This document shows, one piece after another, positions 1 to 7,588 of a stretch of 25,208 nt of DNA (position 1 is the first letter of the stretch; every line of letters begins with the position of its first letter). The translations under genes were made by a program, and so were the position numbers. The stretch comes from a bacterium UBA4637 (lineage in GTDB: Bacteria > Bacteroidota > Bacteroidia > Bacteroidales > Bacteroidaceae), in the NCBI GenBank assembly GCA_002405875.1, contig DHMR01000078.1:21865-47072 (forward strand). The letters run 5' to 3'. The notes below the pieces were generated by a model. That model was not told where the DNA came from. It searched no databases and was given only the letters and a program-made list of their open reading frames with translations.

Positions 1-45
1 ACCACTCGCAAATGGCTGAGAGAAAATCATAAACAACTGAACTGA
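1..45 (+). CDS. C-terminal end of an upstream gene (partial)
   Basis: Reading from base 1 gives 14 codons and a TGA stop at 43-45 (peptide ends RENHKQLN). The composition is basic and helical and resembles the end of a cytosolic protein. The gap to the MFS start at 74 is only 28 bases, which would suit an operon. The rest of the gene is outside the window, so neither family nor frame can be confirmed; this could be chance. Confidence 0.35.
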   Translation, partial: TTRKWLRENHKQLN

Positions 46-73
46 GACAATAAATTTTCGATAGCAAACAATT

Positions 74-1261
74 ATGACTGGACAAAAAGAGAAACTCTGG
101 AATGCTAACTATATCAAGGTGATGACAACCAACTTTCTGTTGTACTTCGCCTTCTACCTCCTTACGCCACTTCTCCCCCTCTATCTGAGCGAGAGTTTCG
201 GAGCGACGAAGGACACCATCGGCATCGTATTGAGCGGTTATACCGTGGCAGCCCTTGTCATCCGTCCTTTCAGTGGATACGTGGTCGATGGTTTCTCTCG
301 CAAGAAGGTGCTAATGGTTTGCCTCAGTGCATTCGCCATCTTCTTCGCCGGTTACATCGCGGCAAGCACCATCCTGATGTTCGCCATCTGCCGCACGCTG
401 CATGGTGCCCCATTCGGAGCCGTGACCGTCGCCAACAGCACCTGCGCCATCGACGTACTCCCTTCGAGTCGACGCAACGAAGGCGTAGGACTTTACGGAC
501 TGAGCAACAATTTCGCCATGGCATTGGCTCCTTCCATCGGTATCTACCTGCACAATCTCGTGGGCAGTTACCAGGTGCTCTTTTGGATAGCCTTCATCGT
601 AGCTATCGCCTCGGTCGTCATCGCCGGAACCGTCAAGTTGCCCGAAAAGGAAATCATCAAGAACAAGGAGAAGCTCTCGCTCGACCGTTTCTTCTTGACA
701 AGAGCCTGGTTGCTCGCCATCAACATCGCCATGTTTGGCTTCTGTTGGGGCGTGCTGAGCAACTATCTCGCCATCTACAGCAAGGAGGAACTGGGCATCA
801 CGGGTGGCACGGGCACCTACTTCGCCCTCCTTTCCATCGGTCTCTTTGCCTCCCGGTTGCAAGGTCGCAAGGCGTTGAGCCAAGGTAAGTTGACCCAGAA
901 CGCAGCCGAGGGCATGTGCCTGTCGCTGATTGGTTTCATTCTCTTTGTGGCTTGGCATCATCCGATAGCCTACTACCTCTCCGCCGCCCTTATCGGTCTG
1001 GGCAACGGTCACCTCTACCCTGCCTTCCTCAACATGTTTGTGCATGTGGCACGCCACGACCAGCGAGGCACAGCCAACAGCAGCATTCTCACGGGATGGG
1101 ACCTGGGGTTCGGCATCGGCTGTCTGCTCGGTGGTGTCGTCGCCGAGCACTTCGACTACAACGCCACTTTCTGGATGGTGGCAGTGGAGAACGCCTGTGG
1201 TGTGGCATTGTTCTTCCTCGCTTCCCGAAAATTCTTCGAGGCTAGAAGGAGAAGAGATTAA
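74..1261 (+). CDS. MFS transporter, 12-TM drug/sugar efflux type
   Basis: A 395-residue protein with the hydrophobic pattern of a 12-helix major facilitator superfamily permease in the inner membrane. After a short polar N-terminus (residues 1-14), TM1 covers about residues 15-38. The loop between TM2 and TM3 carries a degenerate MFS motif A (GYVVDGFSRKKV, near residue 68), where the usual G-x-x-x-D-R-x-G-R-R has S-R-K-K. A polar central loop near residues 190-210 (KLPEKEIIKNKEK) separates the two six-helix halves, and the C-terminus is basic (EARRRRD). Length and motif fit the AraJ/YwoG-like efflux group. The substrate cannot be told from sequence. No Bacteroidetes promoter is visible in the 28-base gap upstream, so it probably shares a transcript with the gene ending at 45. 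Confidence 0.85.
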   Translation: MTGQKEKLWNANYIKVMTTNFLLYFAFYLLTPLLPLYLSESFGATKDTIGIVLSGYTVAALVIRPFSGYVVDGFSRKKVLMVCLSAFAIFFAGYIAASTILMFAICRTLHGAPFGAVTVANSTCAIDVLPSSRRNEGVGLYGLSNNFAMALAPSIGIYLHNLVGSYQVLFWIAFIVAIASVVIAGTVKLPEKEIIKNKEKLSLDRFFLTRAWLLAINIAMFGFCWGVLSNYLAIYSKEELGITGGTGTYFALLSIGLFASRLQGRKALSQGKLTQNAAEGMCLSLIGFILFVAWHHPIAYYLSAALIGLGNGHLYPAFLNMFVHVARHDQRGTANSSILTGWDLGFGIGCLLGGVVAEHFDYNATFWMVAVENACGVALFFLASRKFFEARRRRD

Positions 1262-1300
1262 AATCTGCGAGAATCTGCGTAATCTGCGAGAATCTGCGGG
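1262..1300. repeat. AATCTGCG tandem repeat after stop codon
   Basis: Four units beginning AATCTGCG follow the MFS stop without a gap: AATCTGCGAG, AATCTGCGT, AATCTGCGAG and AATCTGCGGG. They can also be read as two copies of a 19-base unit. Confidence 0.85.
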
Positions 1301-1373
1301 AAATATCCCAACCATACGGTAGAAACAGTTTGTGTTCTGCATGTCCAATTTTTTCCGATTTTTCAGCATTTAT

Positions 1374-1451
1374 CTCGGGAGGGATTTTGTCTTTCCTCGG
1401 GAGGAAAAGTTCGCAAATACCCGTGGTTTGAATTTTTTCCTCCCGAGGAAA
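1374..1451. repeat. CCTCGGGAGG repeat cluster with 17-bp inverted repeat
   Basis: TTTCCTCGGGAGGAAAA (1392-1408) and its exact reverse complement TTTTCCTCCCGAGGAAA (1435-1451) flank a 26-base spacer. A further direct partial copy, CTCGGGAGG, lies at 1374-1382. The AT-rich flanks of the core are also symmetric. It could be a large hairpin, a protein-binding palindrome pair, or a dispersed repeat. Confidence 0.8.
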
Positions 1452-1461
1452 AAATAAAAGT

Positions 1462-1494
1462 GGGGTGAGGAGGATCATCCATTCTCCTCACTCC
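1462..1494. other. Stem-loop, possible minus-strand terminator
   Basis: GGGGTGAGGAG (1462-1472) pairs with CTCCTCACTCC (1484-1494) over 11 positions, with one G-T pair and an 11-base loop. Read on the minus strand it is followed by a T-rich stretch (CTTTTATTTTTT), as in an intrinsic terminator. On the plus strand no T run follows. No minus-strand gene ends here, so its role is unclear. Confidence 0.45.
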
Positions 1495-1592
1495 AACAAT
1501 AACCATGTAAAACTATTTCAACTTAGGAGGCTACATTTTTGTAGTAAATTTGATAAATGCAGTCTAAATATCGTTAAATCAAGTGCCCAAAT

Positions 1593-1624
1593 TTTGCATA
1601 TTTTCCAAATTCTATTTACTTTTG
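1593..1624 (+). promoter_or_regulatory. Bacteroidetes-type promoter for the 1740-4465 unit
   Basis: TTTG at 1593-1596, a 20-base spacer, then TACTTTTG at 1617-1624. This matches the Bacteroides sigma-ABfr consensus (-33 TTTG, -7 TAnnTTTG) exactly in both boxes and in spacing. Transcription would start near 1631, giving a leader of about 109 bases. Confidence 0.75.
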
Positions 1625-1739
1625 CGCCCTGAAGTAAAAGTAAAGGGATAATACATATCCAAATCATCAGCAGATACGCAAAGTCAAGTAAAGGATACTC
1701 AATAAATATAAACATATAAATTTTAAAAACAAAATCAAG

Positions 1740-1955
1740 ATGAAAAAGGGATACGTGAGACCCGACATTCGTGTCAGGGTCATAGAAGACATTTGTGAAG
1801 GAGGGCTCAATACGGCATCGGTTTACCGCGACTCGGGCAGCACTCTCGATAGCCAATTCAAGGTTCATGAGTCGGAGGATGAGAATCCTAGTTCTCCAGA
1901 TGGAAAAGGTAGCAAGGATTGGTACGACAATGTTAGCAACTGGGGCGGCGATTAA
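1740..1955 (+). CDS. Small acidic protein S1, K-x-Y-x-x-P-x-I-x-V family
   Basis: A 71-residue protein of unrecognised function. It starts MKKGYVRPDIRVRVIEDIC and ends in the block WYDNVSNWGGD. It has no signal peptide or membrane segment; the N-terminal 18 residues are basic and amphipathic, and the remainder is acidic and rich in Ser, Asp and Gly, so it is probably disordered. It aligns with the 67-residue protein at 7217-7420. Shared positions are K2, K3, Y5, P8, I10, V12, E16 and C19, a central DSQF-x-VH-x-S-x-x-ENP stretch, and a WYD...NWGGD end. It is the first gene after a consensus promoter and lies 68 bases upstream of a large exported protein, so the two are probably co-transcribed. 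Possible roles include a chaperone or regulator of that protein, or a peptide precursor; none is shown by the sequence. That the gene is real is supported by its paralogue. Confidence 0.75.
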   Translation: MKKGYVRPDIRVRVIEDICEGGLNTASVYRDSGSTLDSQFKVHESEDENPSSPDGKGSKDWYDNVSNWGGD

Positions 1956-2023
1956 GCCCATGAACGATAGCAGTTTATAAGTTCTTATCAGGATAAAAGC
2001 AGTTTTAAAGAAAATAGTTAGTT

Positions 2024-4465
2024 ATGATTAACTCATTGAATAAAAGTATTTTCAGCAACAAGCATCGCTATGAAATGAAACATATTCGTCTCATAGCTCT
2101 AGCAGTGTTCCTAGGTTTCGCCCTTTGCGATTCCTCAGCCAAGAGTTTTGCAGCCAGCCAAAAAACTACTAGATTATTGGGGGGGCAAGCACAACTTGAT
2201 GTCGAAAGACTCGTGGGAGCAGACCCAGAAGACATCATCAACACCGACAACACAAACCGTGTGACTCCAAACAGCGAAGAGGCTCGCGCCAAGACTTTCT
2301 TGCTCTTCAACGTAGGAACCCAGCAGTTCCTCAACGTGGGTGGTTCTTACGGTCGCCATGCGACATTGAGCGACACAGGTATGTACCTTTGGATTTTCAA
2401 TAATTCCAAGACAACAACGGGTACATACAATATACGTACGCACCAGAACTATACAACAGGCAATCCGAACAATGCCGACAGCTACGTACAATACATTGAT
2501 AACGACAAGCTACAAAACGGCATCTATCTTGACTGCAATCCTACAGATAACAGCCGCGCCTTTGGCTGGAAATTCGTAAAGGCTGACAGATATGACGCAT
2601 CCAAAAATAAGGTGTATAAGATTTCGACGTATGGTAATAGATATTTGACGGCAACTCCTAATGATGCCAATGGTAACCTTTGCGAGGCGACGAGCGATGT
2701 TGCATCCAATAGCAACTACCAAGTTTGGAAGCTGATAACCGTAAAAGAGTACTACGAGCTATTTGCTACATCGCCATCCGACCTCTCTGCTCCTATCGAT
2801 GCCACCTTCTTGCTCCAGAACCCAGGGTTCAATTACAGTACCACCAATACAGGGCATTGGGCTGCCTTTAGCAAAATCAAAGATGCCCATGCAAGCGATG
2901 CTGTGCGCTATGGCGTAGAAGAATGTTATAAAAAAGGTACAGAGACTAATTACAAAGGAGCCAAATCCCAGGATAAGAATTATCTCTGTGAAAATGGAAA
3001 GTACTTCAGCGCCGACATCAAAAACATTCATCAAGCCGGAATTTCACAGCAAATAATAGTCAGTAAAGCAGGATGGTATATCTTTCGATGCAATGGTTTT
3101 AGCAATACAAATGGGTTGGCGAAAATTTTCATTTCAAATTACAAGACATTTGCCGGCTACACTTCTCAAGGAGAATACGGAATTGTCGCTTCCAACCTCC
3201 TCAACCCATTGGACGCTAACGGTCCGCAAGACTTGCTGGAGGCAGGAAAGCGTTTCTACAATGGTGAATACCAAAACCAAGTCATGATGCGAGTAACCCA
3301 AGAAGACCTAAAAAATATGGGAGGACAAGAGAACATCGAATTCGGAATAATGATCGACGGCGACAAGAGCACCACTCCTACCAACGAATGGACAGCCTTC
3401 GACAACTTCCGTATGCTCTATGCCGGCGATGCCGAGACTCCAAACTTGGTGCTCGATGAGGACAACCCTGACTTACAATATCTCACGGAAACAACAGACG
3501 AATATAAGAACTCTGTACTCCACCTCCGCCGTACCTTCACACTTAATAAGTGGAACACCCTCATCTTGCCTGTCAACTTGACTTATGGACAGATGAAACG
3601 TACTTTCGGCGACGATGTCAAACTCGCAGAATTGAAGCATCTTACCACCAACAGCATCCAATTTTGGACAGTGGATTGTGACAACAACAATCAGACGATG
3701 CTCAAGGCTTACACTCCTTACATCATCATGCCAACCAAGGAGGCAGGTCAGAATCCTTCCTACACTACCCCACGACTCAAGAAGGCTGCCAACCAGTATT
3801 GGATAGCAGACTCCCTCGCAGGTATCACCTATTCTGAAGAAGGAGTACCACGATATATCGGTGGTCACGTCACTGTGGCAGCAAACCACTATGACATTTC
3901 TGGTATCACCCTAGATCGAGATTTGCTCGAAAAGAACGTAGACAACCACTGGGTATCAACAAATACGACGAGTTCGGACGACGACCGAATGGTTTGCAAG
4001 GGCACCATGGCAAAGACCTTCTATACCAAGTCTAGCCAAGACTCCAAAGGCAAGACCATCACAAAAGGTTATTTCTACACCGACGACAACACCTCTCGTG
4101 ACAACCTACAGGGAGCCTACTTCATGAAGAATGGCGACTTGTGGAAAGTTCCTGCCGACAAGACCTATGGTCTAAAAGCCTTCCGCTGTTGGTTCCGTCT
4201 CAGCGACACAACGGACAGCAATAGCCAAGACATAGCACCTGCCAAGGATGTCAAGCTCTGGCTCGATGGTGTCGAGGAAAACAACACGACTGGCATCGAC
4301 GACATCATCATCGACGACCCATTCAACACGCCTTCCACAACCTACAAGGCTACCGACAACGCCGTATACAATCTCAACGGTCAGCTCATCCGCCAAGGAT
4401 GTTCCACGGAAGGATTGTCTAGTGGCATCTATATTGTCAAAGGAAGAAAAGTAATCGTCAGATAA
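2024..4465 (+). CDS. Large exported multidomain protein L1, Por-tail-like C-terminus
   Basis: An 813-residue protein with an N-terminal export signal: the hydrophobic stretch is at about residues 22-35, with likely cleavage near AKSFAA. The start at 2024 gives a long n-region; ATG at 2075 (MKHIRL) is an alternative. Residues 90-245 resemble a ricin/beta-trefoil-like module (TFLLFNVGTQQFLNVGG at its start, YQVWKLITVKEYY at its end). Residues 250-475 look like a jelly-roll module (AGWYIFRCNGFS; EWTAFDNFRMLYAG). Around residue 500 a segment with KWNTLILPVNLTYGQMKRTF, recurrent in Prevotella surface proteins, begins. A GLKAFRCWFRL segment lies near residue 720. The last 40 residues (YNLNGQLIRQG...SSGIYIVKGRKVIVR) resemble a short Por secretion tail. 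No catalytic motif is visible. The domains suggest glycan binding or adhesion at the cell surface, which is inference. It is paralogous to the gene at 4798-7185. Confidence 0.85.
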   Translation: MINSLNKSIFSNKHRYEMKHIRLIALAVFLGFALCDSSAKSFAASQKTTRLLGGQAQLDVERLVGADPEDIINTDNTNRVTPNSEEARAKTFLLFNVGTQQFLNVGGSYGRHATLSDTGMYLWIFNNSKTTTGTYNIRTHQNYTTGNPNNADSYVQYIDNDKLQNGIYLDCNPTDNSRAFGWKFVKADRYDASKNKVYKISTYGNRYLTATPNDANGNLCEATSDVASNSNYQVWKLITVKEYYELFATSPSDLSAPIDATFLLQNPGFNYSTTNTGHWAAFSKIKDAHASDAVRYGVEECYKKGTETNYKGAKSQDKNYLCENGKYFSADIKNIHQAGISQQIIVSKAGWYIFRCNGFSNTNGLAKIFISNYKTFAGYTSQGEYGIVASNLLNPLDANGPQDLLEAGKRFYNGEYQNQVMMRVTQEDLKNMGGQENIEFGIMIDGDKSTTPTNEWTAFDNFRMLYAGDAETPNLVLDEDNPDLQYLTETTDEYKNSVLHLRRTFTLNKWNTLILPVNLTYGQMKRTFGDDVKLAELKHLTTNSIQFWTVDCDNNNQTMLKAYTPYIIMPTKEAGQNPSYTTPRLKKAANQYWIADSLAGITYSEEGVPRYIGGHVTVAANHYDISGITLDRDLLEKNVDNHWVSTNTTSSDDDRMVCKGTMAKTFYTKSSQDSKGKTITKGYFYTDDNTSRDNLQGAYFMKNGDLWKVPADKTYGLKAFRCWFRLSDTTDSNSQDIAPAKDVKLWLDGVEENNTTGIDDIIIDDPFNTPSTTYKATDNAVYNLNGQLIRQGCSTEGLSSGIYIVKGRKVIVR

Positions 4466-4502
4466 AAGCCTTGGTTAGCCAAGGAATCAGCAATAAGAGA
4501 AG

Positions 4503-4560
4503 GGTGTGTCAAAAGCTGCAAAAGCGGTTTTTGACACACCTTCTTATTTTGAGTAGAAAA
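4503..4560 (+). terminator. Intrinsic terminator after L1
   Basis: GGTGTGTCAAAA (4503-4514) pairs with TTTTGACACACC (4539-4550), with an additional inner GC/GC pairing around GCAAAAGC. A T-rich stretch (TTCTTATTTT) follows. It separates the first unit (1740-4465) from the second (4798-7420). Confidence 0.8.
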
Positions 4561-4677
4561 ACACACTTTTGCGAAGAAGTATCAACAAAGGCTTCCAATT
4601 TGCCCCCATTCCCGCCACTGATACTTAATAAAACGTAATTCAATCCTATTAATCAATAAGTTATCATTTTTTTTGCG

Positions 4678-4685
4678 TAACTTTG
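4678..4685 (+). promoter_or_regulatory. Putative -7 element for L2-S2
   Basis: TAACTTTG fits the Bacteroidetes -7 consensus TAnnTTTG. No TTTG lies at the expected distance upstream (around 4654-4658), so the -33 box is weak or absent. With the terminator just upstream, an independent promoter is expected here. Leader length would be about 105 bases. Confidence 0.45.
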
Positions 4686-4797
4686 CAAAGATTTTCATGA
4701 TTGTTTCAGCAATAACTCTTATAAGCAACAAAAAAGTCAGGGGCTACCTTGAAGAATAGGTAGCAATGAATAAAATAAGGTAAAAGTAAAAAATAAT

Positions 4798-7185
4798 ATG
4801 AGTAAATTATTTCTTAGTAAGGTAAATGGTATTCAGAAATGGGGGGGCAAGACGATATTCCGCTCGCTCTTGACGATAGCACTCTTTTCACAAGCAAGTA
4901 CCATCATCAAGGCTGACGATACCGAAGGTAGTGTCGGCGTTCCTAGTACAACGACAAGCATCACCGTGGGTGACTTGGCTGGCATTGCGCCATCAAAAGA
5001 TGTCTGCACGACTGACAAGCCAACAAACGACAACACCAAGATTTTCTTCCTCTACAACATCGGCACAGGAAAGTTTCTCTCTCCTGGCGGTTTCTGGGGT
5101 ACCCATACATCCCTCAGCGATGTCGGATTTAAGATGTGGCTGGAGGCCAACAATAGCGGAAGCTATGATAGCTTCAACCTCCGCACCACTCTCATGACAG
5201 AAGAAGACAAAGCCAAGCAAGAGGCAGAGGTTTATCGTTATGTCAAGTACAACGACAGTAACAACAGCCTCTACATGGATCATGACAAGAGCGTCAATAA
5301 TGGTTATGCAAACAACTATGCTTGGTACTTCGATCCTGTCACAGAGAATGGATATACAGAAAATAGTCATGTTTACCGCCTCTACACAAAAAATGCAGAT
5401 GGAACCAAAACGATTTACATGACCGCAAATCCTACCAACTCATACCCTAACTATGTGACTGGACAGGATAGACAAACAGACAAGAACCAGTACTGGAAGT
5501 TGATTTCACTTCAAGAGTATTACACATTGTTTGCCCAGACCCCAGCACAGCTGAAGAGCCCTACGGATGCCACATTCTTGTTGAAAGACCCAAGTTTCCA
5601 TGTCAACAATGCCTATATCAAGAATTGGGAAATCCAAAACAACCAAGAAACTTTCCGTTTTGGAGGAACAAAATGTAACAAGCTGATAGATGGTAAAGAA
5701 TATTCTGATTACGGAACATACCAACAGAACGATGGGCTTTACTTCTTCGCTTTCAGTAAGAATGGCAATAACGATGGCATTCGCCAAATTGTACCTGTCC
5801 ACCAACCAGGTTGGTACATCATCGACTGCAATGGTTTCAGTTCTGCCAACACTAGTACCTCTAGCAATGTCATGCTCTATGTTACACCAACCGACGAAAA
5901 AGGACAAACAACTAAATGGGAACAAGCCCACGCTACTCCTCTCAATGTCGTATCCGATGAGGAAGCTAAGTCGCTCATGGAAAACGAAAGTGACAACATA
6001 GGTAACAACCAAGAGGCAAAGGTCAATGGTGAGGTAGCAGCAGGAAAGGCTTTTGCCGAAGGCAAGTACGAGAACCAGGTTATGTTCTATGTAGAAAAGG
6101 CTACCGAAACCGAGCCTACCTATCTCCAGTTTGGTATCAATATCGCAGATCACACTGTTTCCGGAACCGAATGGACTGCATTCGGTGACTTCCGTATGTA
6201 CTATGCAGGTAAGCGATCCGACAATACCCCAGACCTCATCCTAGACGAGGAGAAGAATGACTTAAGTTATCTCACCACAACCAACGAAGACTACGACAAC
6301 GTGACTCTTCACTTGAACCGTACCTTCACACTTGGTAAGTGGAATACCCTCGTTTTGCCAGTCAACCTGACCTATGGGCAAATGAAGAAAGCCTTTGGTG
6401 ACGGCATCAAGCTCGCCAAGCTTTGGAAGTTGACAGACAACTCCATCCAGTTCAAGACCGTGGAATGCTCCAACGACGACGACAAGATGCTGAATGCCTT
6501 CGAGCCATACATTATCCAGGTTTTCAATGGTAAGGACGTCACTCCTGCCTACACTGCCACACTGACCAAGAAGGATAATGGAACCCTAGATATAACAATA
6601 GAAAAGGACCACTACGACATCAGCATGGTATCTCTCAAACGTTCAGATATCGAGACTAACGTACACATCGCAGGTGATGCTAGTAGTGAAGCGGGGCAAT
6701 ACAACTGGACTTCCAAGTTCACTGGTGAGGGCACCACAGGCACAGGTACACCAGGAACCCTGACCTGCTATAGCAGCATGGGTAAAACCTACTCAGGCAA
6801 TACGATAACAACAGGTTATGACAACCTTGCCGGAGCCTACTTCATGAAAAATGGTGCCTTATGGAAAGTGCCTAGCGACAAGCAATATGGCATGAAAGCC
6901 TTCCGTTGCTGGTTCCGACTCACAGGAAATACAGACAAGGACACTGACAAGACTTCACCAGCCAAGGAAGCAAAAATCTGGCTTGACGGTGTTGTGGAGG
7001 ACAACAGCACGACTGGCATCGACGACATCATCTTCGATGACCCATTCGATACCCCAACCACTTACAAGGCAACAGAAAATGCCATCTACAACCTCAATGG
7101 CCAGCTCATCCGCCAAGGTACTTCCACCGAAGGTTTGCCAAGCGGTATATATGTCGTAGCGGGTAGAAAGGTAATGATCAAATAA
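4798..7185 (+). CDS. Large exported multidomain protein L2, paralogue of L1
   Basis: A 795-residue protein with the same architecture as the one at 2024-4465. The signal peptide has a long n-region and a hydrophobic core FRSLLTIALFSQAS, with probable cleavage near IIKA-DD. The ricin/trefoil-like module runs from about residue 80 (FFLYNIGTGKFLSPGG) to residue 245 (NQYWKLISLQEYY). The jelly-roll-like module covers about 255-475 (PGWYIIDCNGFSS; EWTAFGDFRMYYAG). A KWNTLVLPVNLTYGQMKKAF segment lies near residue 515, GMKAFRCWFRL near residue 700, and a Por-tail-like end (IYNLNGQLIRQG...GIYVVAGRKVMIK) closes it. The C-terminal 55 residues are nearly identical to L1, while the binding modules have diverged, which suggests different ligands. 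It is followed 31 bases later by a small acidic protein gene on the same strand. No enzymatic motif is seen; surface binding is inferred. Confidence 0.85.
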   Translation: MSKLFLSKVNGIQKWGGKTIFRSLLTIALFSQASTIIKADDTEGSVGVPSTTTSITVGDLAGIAPSKDVCTTDKPTNDNTKIFFLYNIGTGKFLSPGGFWGTHTSLSDVGFKMWLEANNSGSYDSFNLRTTLMTEEDKAKQEAEVYRYVKYNDSNNSLYMDHDKSVNNGYANNYAWYFDPVTENGYTENSHVYRLYTKNADGTKTIYMTANPTNSYPNYVTGQDRQTDKNQYWKLISLQEYYTLFAQTPAQLKSPTDATFLLKDPSFHVNNAYIKNWEIQNNQETFRFGGTKCNKLIDGKEYSDYGTYQQNDGLYFFAFSKNGNNDGIRQIVPVHQPGWYIIDCNGFSSANTSTSSNVMLYVTPTDEKGQTTKWEQAHATPLNVVSDEEAKSLMENESDNIGNNQEAKVNGEVAAGKAFAEGKYENQVMFYVEKATETEPTYLQFGINIADHTVSGTEWTAFGDFRMYYAGKRSDNTPDLILDEEKNDLSYLTTTNEDYDNVTLHLNRTFTLGKWNTLVLPVNLTYGQMKKAFGDGIKLAKLWKLTDNSIQFKTVECSNDDDKMLNAFEPYIIQVFNGKDVTPAYTATLTKKDNGTLDITIEKDHYDISMVSLKRSDIETNVHIAGDASSEAGQYNWTSKFTGEGTTGTGTPGTLTCYSSMGKTYSGNTITTGYDNLAGAYFMKNGALWKVPSDKQYGMKAFRCWFRLTGNTDKDTDKTSPAKEAKIWLDGVVEDNSTTGIDDIIFDDPFDTPTTYKATENAIYNLNGQLIRQGTSTEGLPSGIYVVAGRKVMIK

Positions 7186-7216
7186 ATAACGAAAATTTTA
7201 GTAAAGGAAAGAAAAG

Positions 7217-7420
7217 ATGAAGAAAAGATATCATGCACCCAATATCAAGGTGCTTTACTTAGAAGAACTTTGTGGTGATTTCGTTCACTACTCGGTCATC
7301 AAGAGCGACGAAAAGACGCAAGACAGTCAATTTGACGTTCACACAAGTGACACAGAGAACCCAGGCAATACGGGAAGTTCCACTTGGTATGACGACAGCA
7401 ACAACTGGGGAGGAGACTAA
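7217..7420 (+). CDS. Small acidic protein S2, paralogue of S1
   Basis: A 67-residue protein starting MKKRYHAPNIKVLYLEELC and ending WYDDSNNWGGD. It aligns with the 71-residue protein at 1740-1955 over its full length with only small gaps. Conserved positions are K2, K3, Y5, P8, I10, V12, E16, C19, DSQF, VH, ENP and the terminal WYD/NWGGD block. It has no signal peptide or membrane segment. It lies 31 bases after the large gene, with no terminator between, so co-transcription is likely; here the small gene is downstream of the large one, the reverse of the first unit. The strongly kept C-terminal block and single Cys19 argue for a real, constrained product. The function is unknown to me, and no modification enzyme or transporter is adjacent that would support a peptide natural product. 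Confidence 0.75.
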   Translation: MKKRYHAPNIKVLYLEELCGDFVHYSVIKSDEKTQDSQFDVHTSDTENPGNTGSSTWYDDSNNWGGD

Positions 7421-7436
7421 TCTCTCCTTTCCAAAC

Positions 7437-7475
7437 CTATAGAAAAACAAAAAATCTCTATAGATAAACAAAAAA
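7437..7475. repeat. 21-base-period direct repeat after S2
   Basis: CTATAGAAAAACAAAAAA (7437-7454) and CTATAGATAAACAAAAAA (7458-7475) differ at one of 18 positions. They start 16 bases after the S2 stop codon and run into the hairpin at 7473-7515. Confidence 0.75.
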
Positions 7476-7515
7476 GGTCTTTGAGTAGCCCTATCGAGGG
7501 AACCCAAAGACCTTT
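7473..7515 (-). terminator. Terminator between convergent S2 and DUF3127 genes
   Basis: AAAGGTCTTTG (7473-7483) pairs exactly with CAAAGACCTTT (7505-7515). An inner CCCT-ATCG-AGGG hairpin lies at 7489-7500. On the minus strand the stem is followed by TTTTTTGTTTATC, so it best serves the minus-strand gene ending at 7589. It may work in both directions, because S2 converges on it. Confidence 0.7.
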
Positions 7516-7588
7516 GCTGTTATCTTAAGAACCTATTGAATCAGTATTTTGAATCTGCATTCCTAAGTCAGAAGATAAGACTCCCTGT

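Larger units (their letters stand above)
1262..1739. other. Intergenic spacer with repeats, stem-loops and promoter
   Basis: A 478-base non-coding stretch. In order it holds four AATCTGCG units directly after the MFS stop, a CTCGGGAGG-type repeat cluster with a 17-base perfect inverted repeat, an 11-bp stem-loop at 1462-1494, a small CTACA/TGTAG hairpin at 1531-1544, a consensus promoter at 1593-1624, and a leader of about 110 bases before the small gene at 1740. I see no credible coding sequence on either strand. Confidence 0.7.
4466..4797. other. Intergenic spacer with terminator, promoter element and leader hairpin
   Basis: A 332-base non-coding stretch. It holds a small hairpin CCTTGG-TTAG-CCAAGG (4469-4484), a strong terminator at 4503-4560, a -7 promoter element at 4678-4685, and a leader hairpin GCTACCT/AGGTAGC (4743-4749 with 4758-4764) about 35 bases before the next start codon. 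No coding sequence is seen. Confidence 0.65.

Noticed and set aside
1262..1300. CRISPR array
   Set aside because: Units are 9-10 bases without spacers, and no cas genes are present; it is a simple tandem repeat.
311..1369. A 352-codon minus-strand ORF opposite the MFS gene
   Set aside because: It lacks any domain pattern, has odd His/Glu/Gly-rich composition and lies wholly opposite a clear 12-TM transporter gene; it is a frame shadow in GC-rich coding DNA.
1518..1961. A 147-codon minus-strand ORF over the first small gene
   Set aside because: It crosses the consensus promoter and small gene, resembles translated AT-rich spacer, and has no counterpart opposite the paralogous small gene at 7217.
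1740..7420. S1 and S2 as a ribosomally made, modified peptide system
   Set aside because: No radical SAM enzyme, cyclase, peptidase-exporter or immunity gene is in the window. The idea is kept only as a possibility in the findings, not as an annotation.
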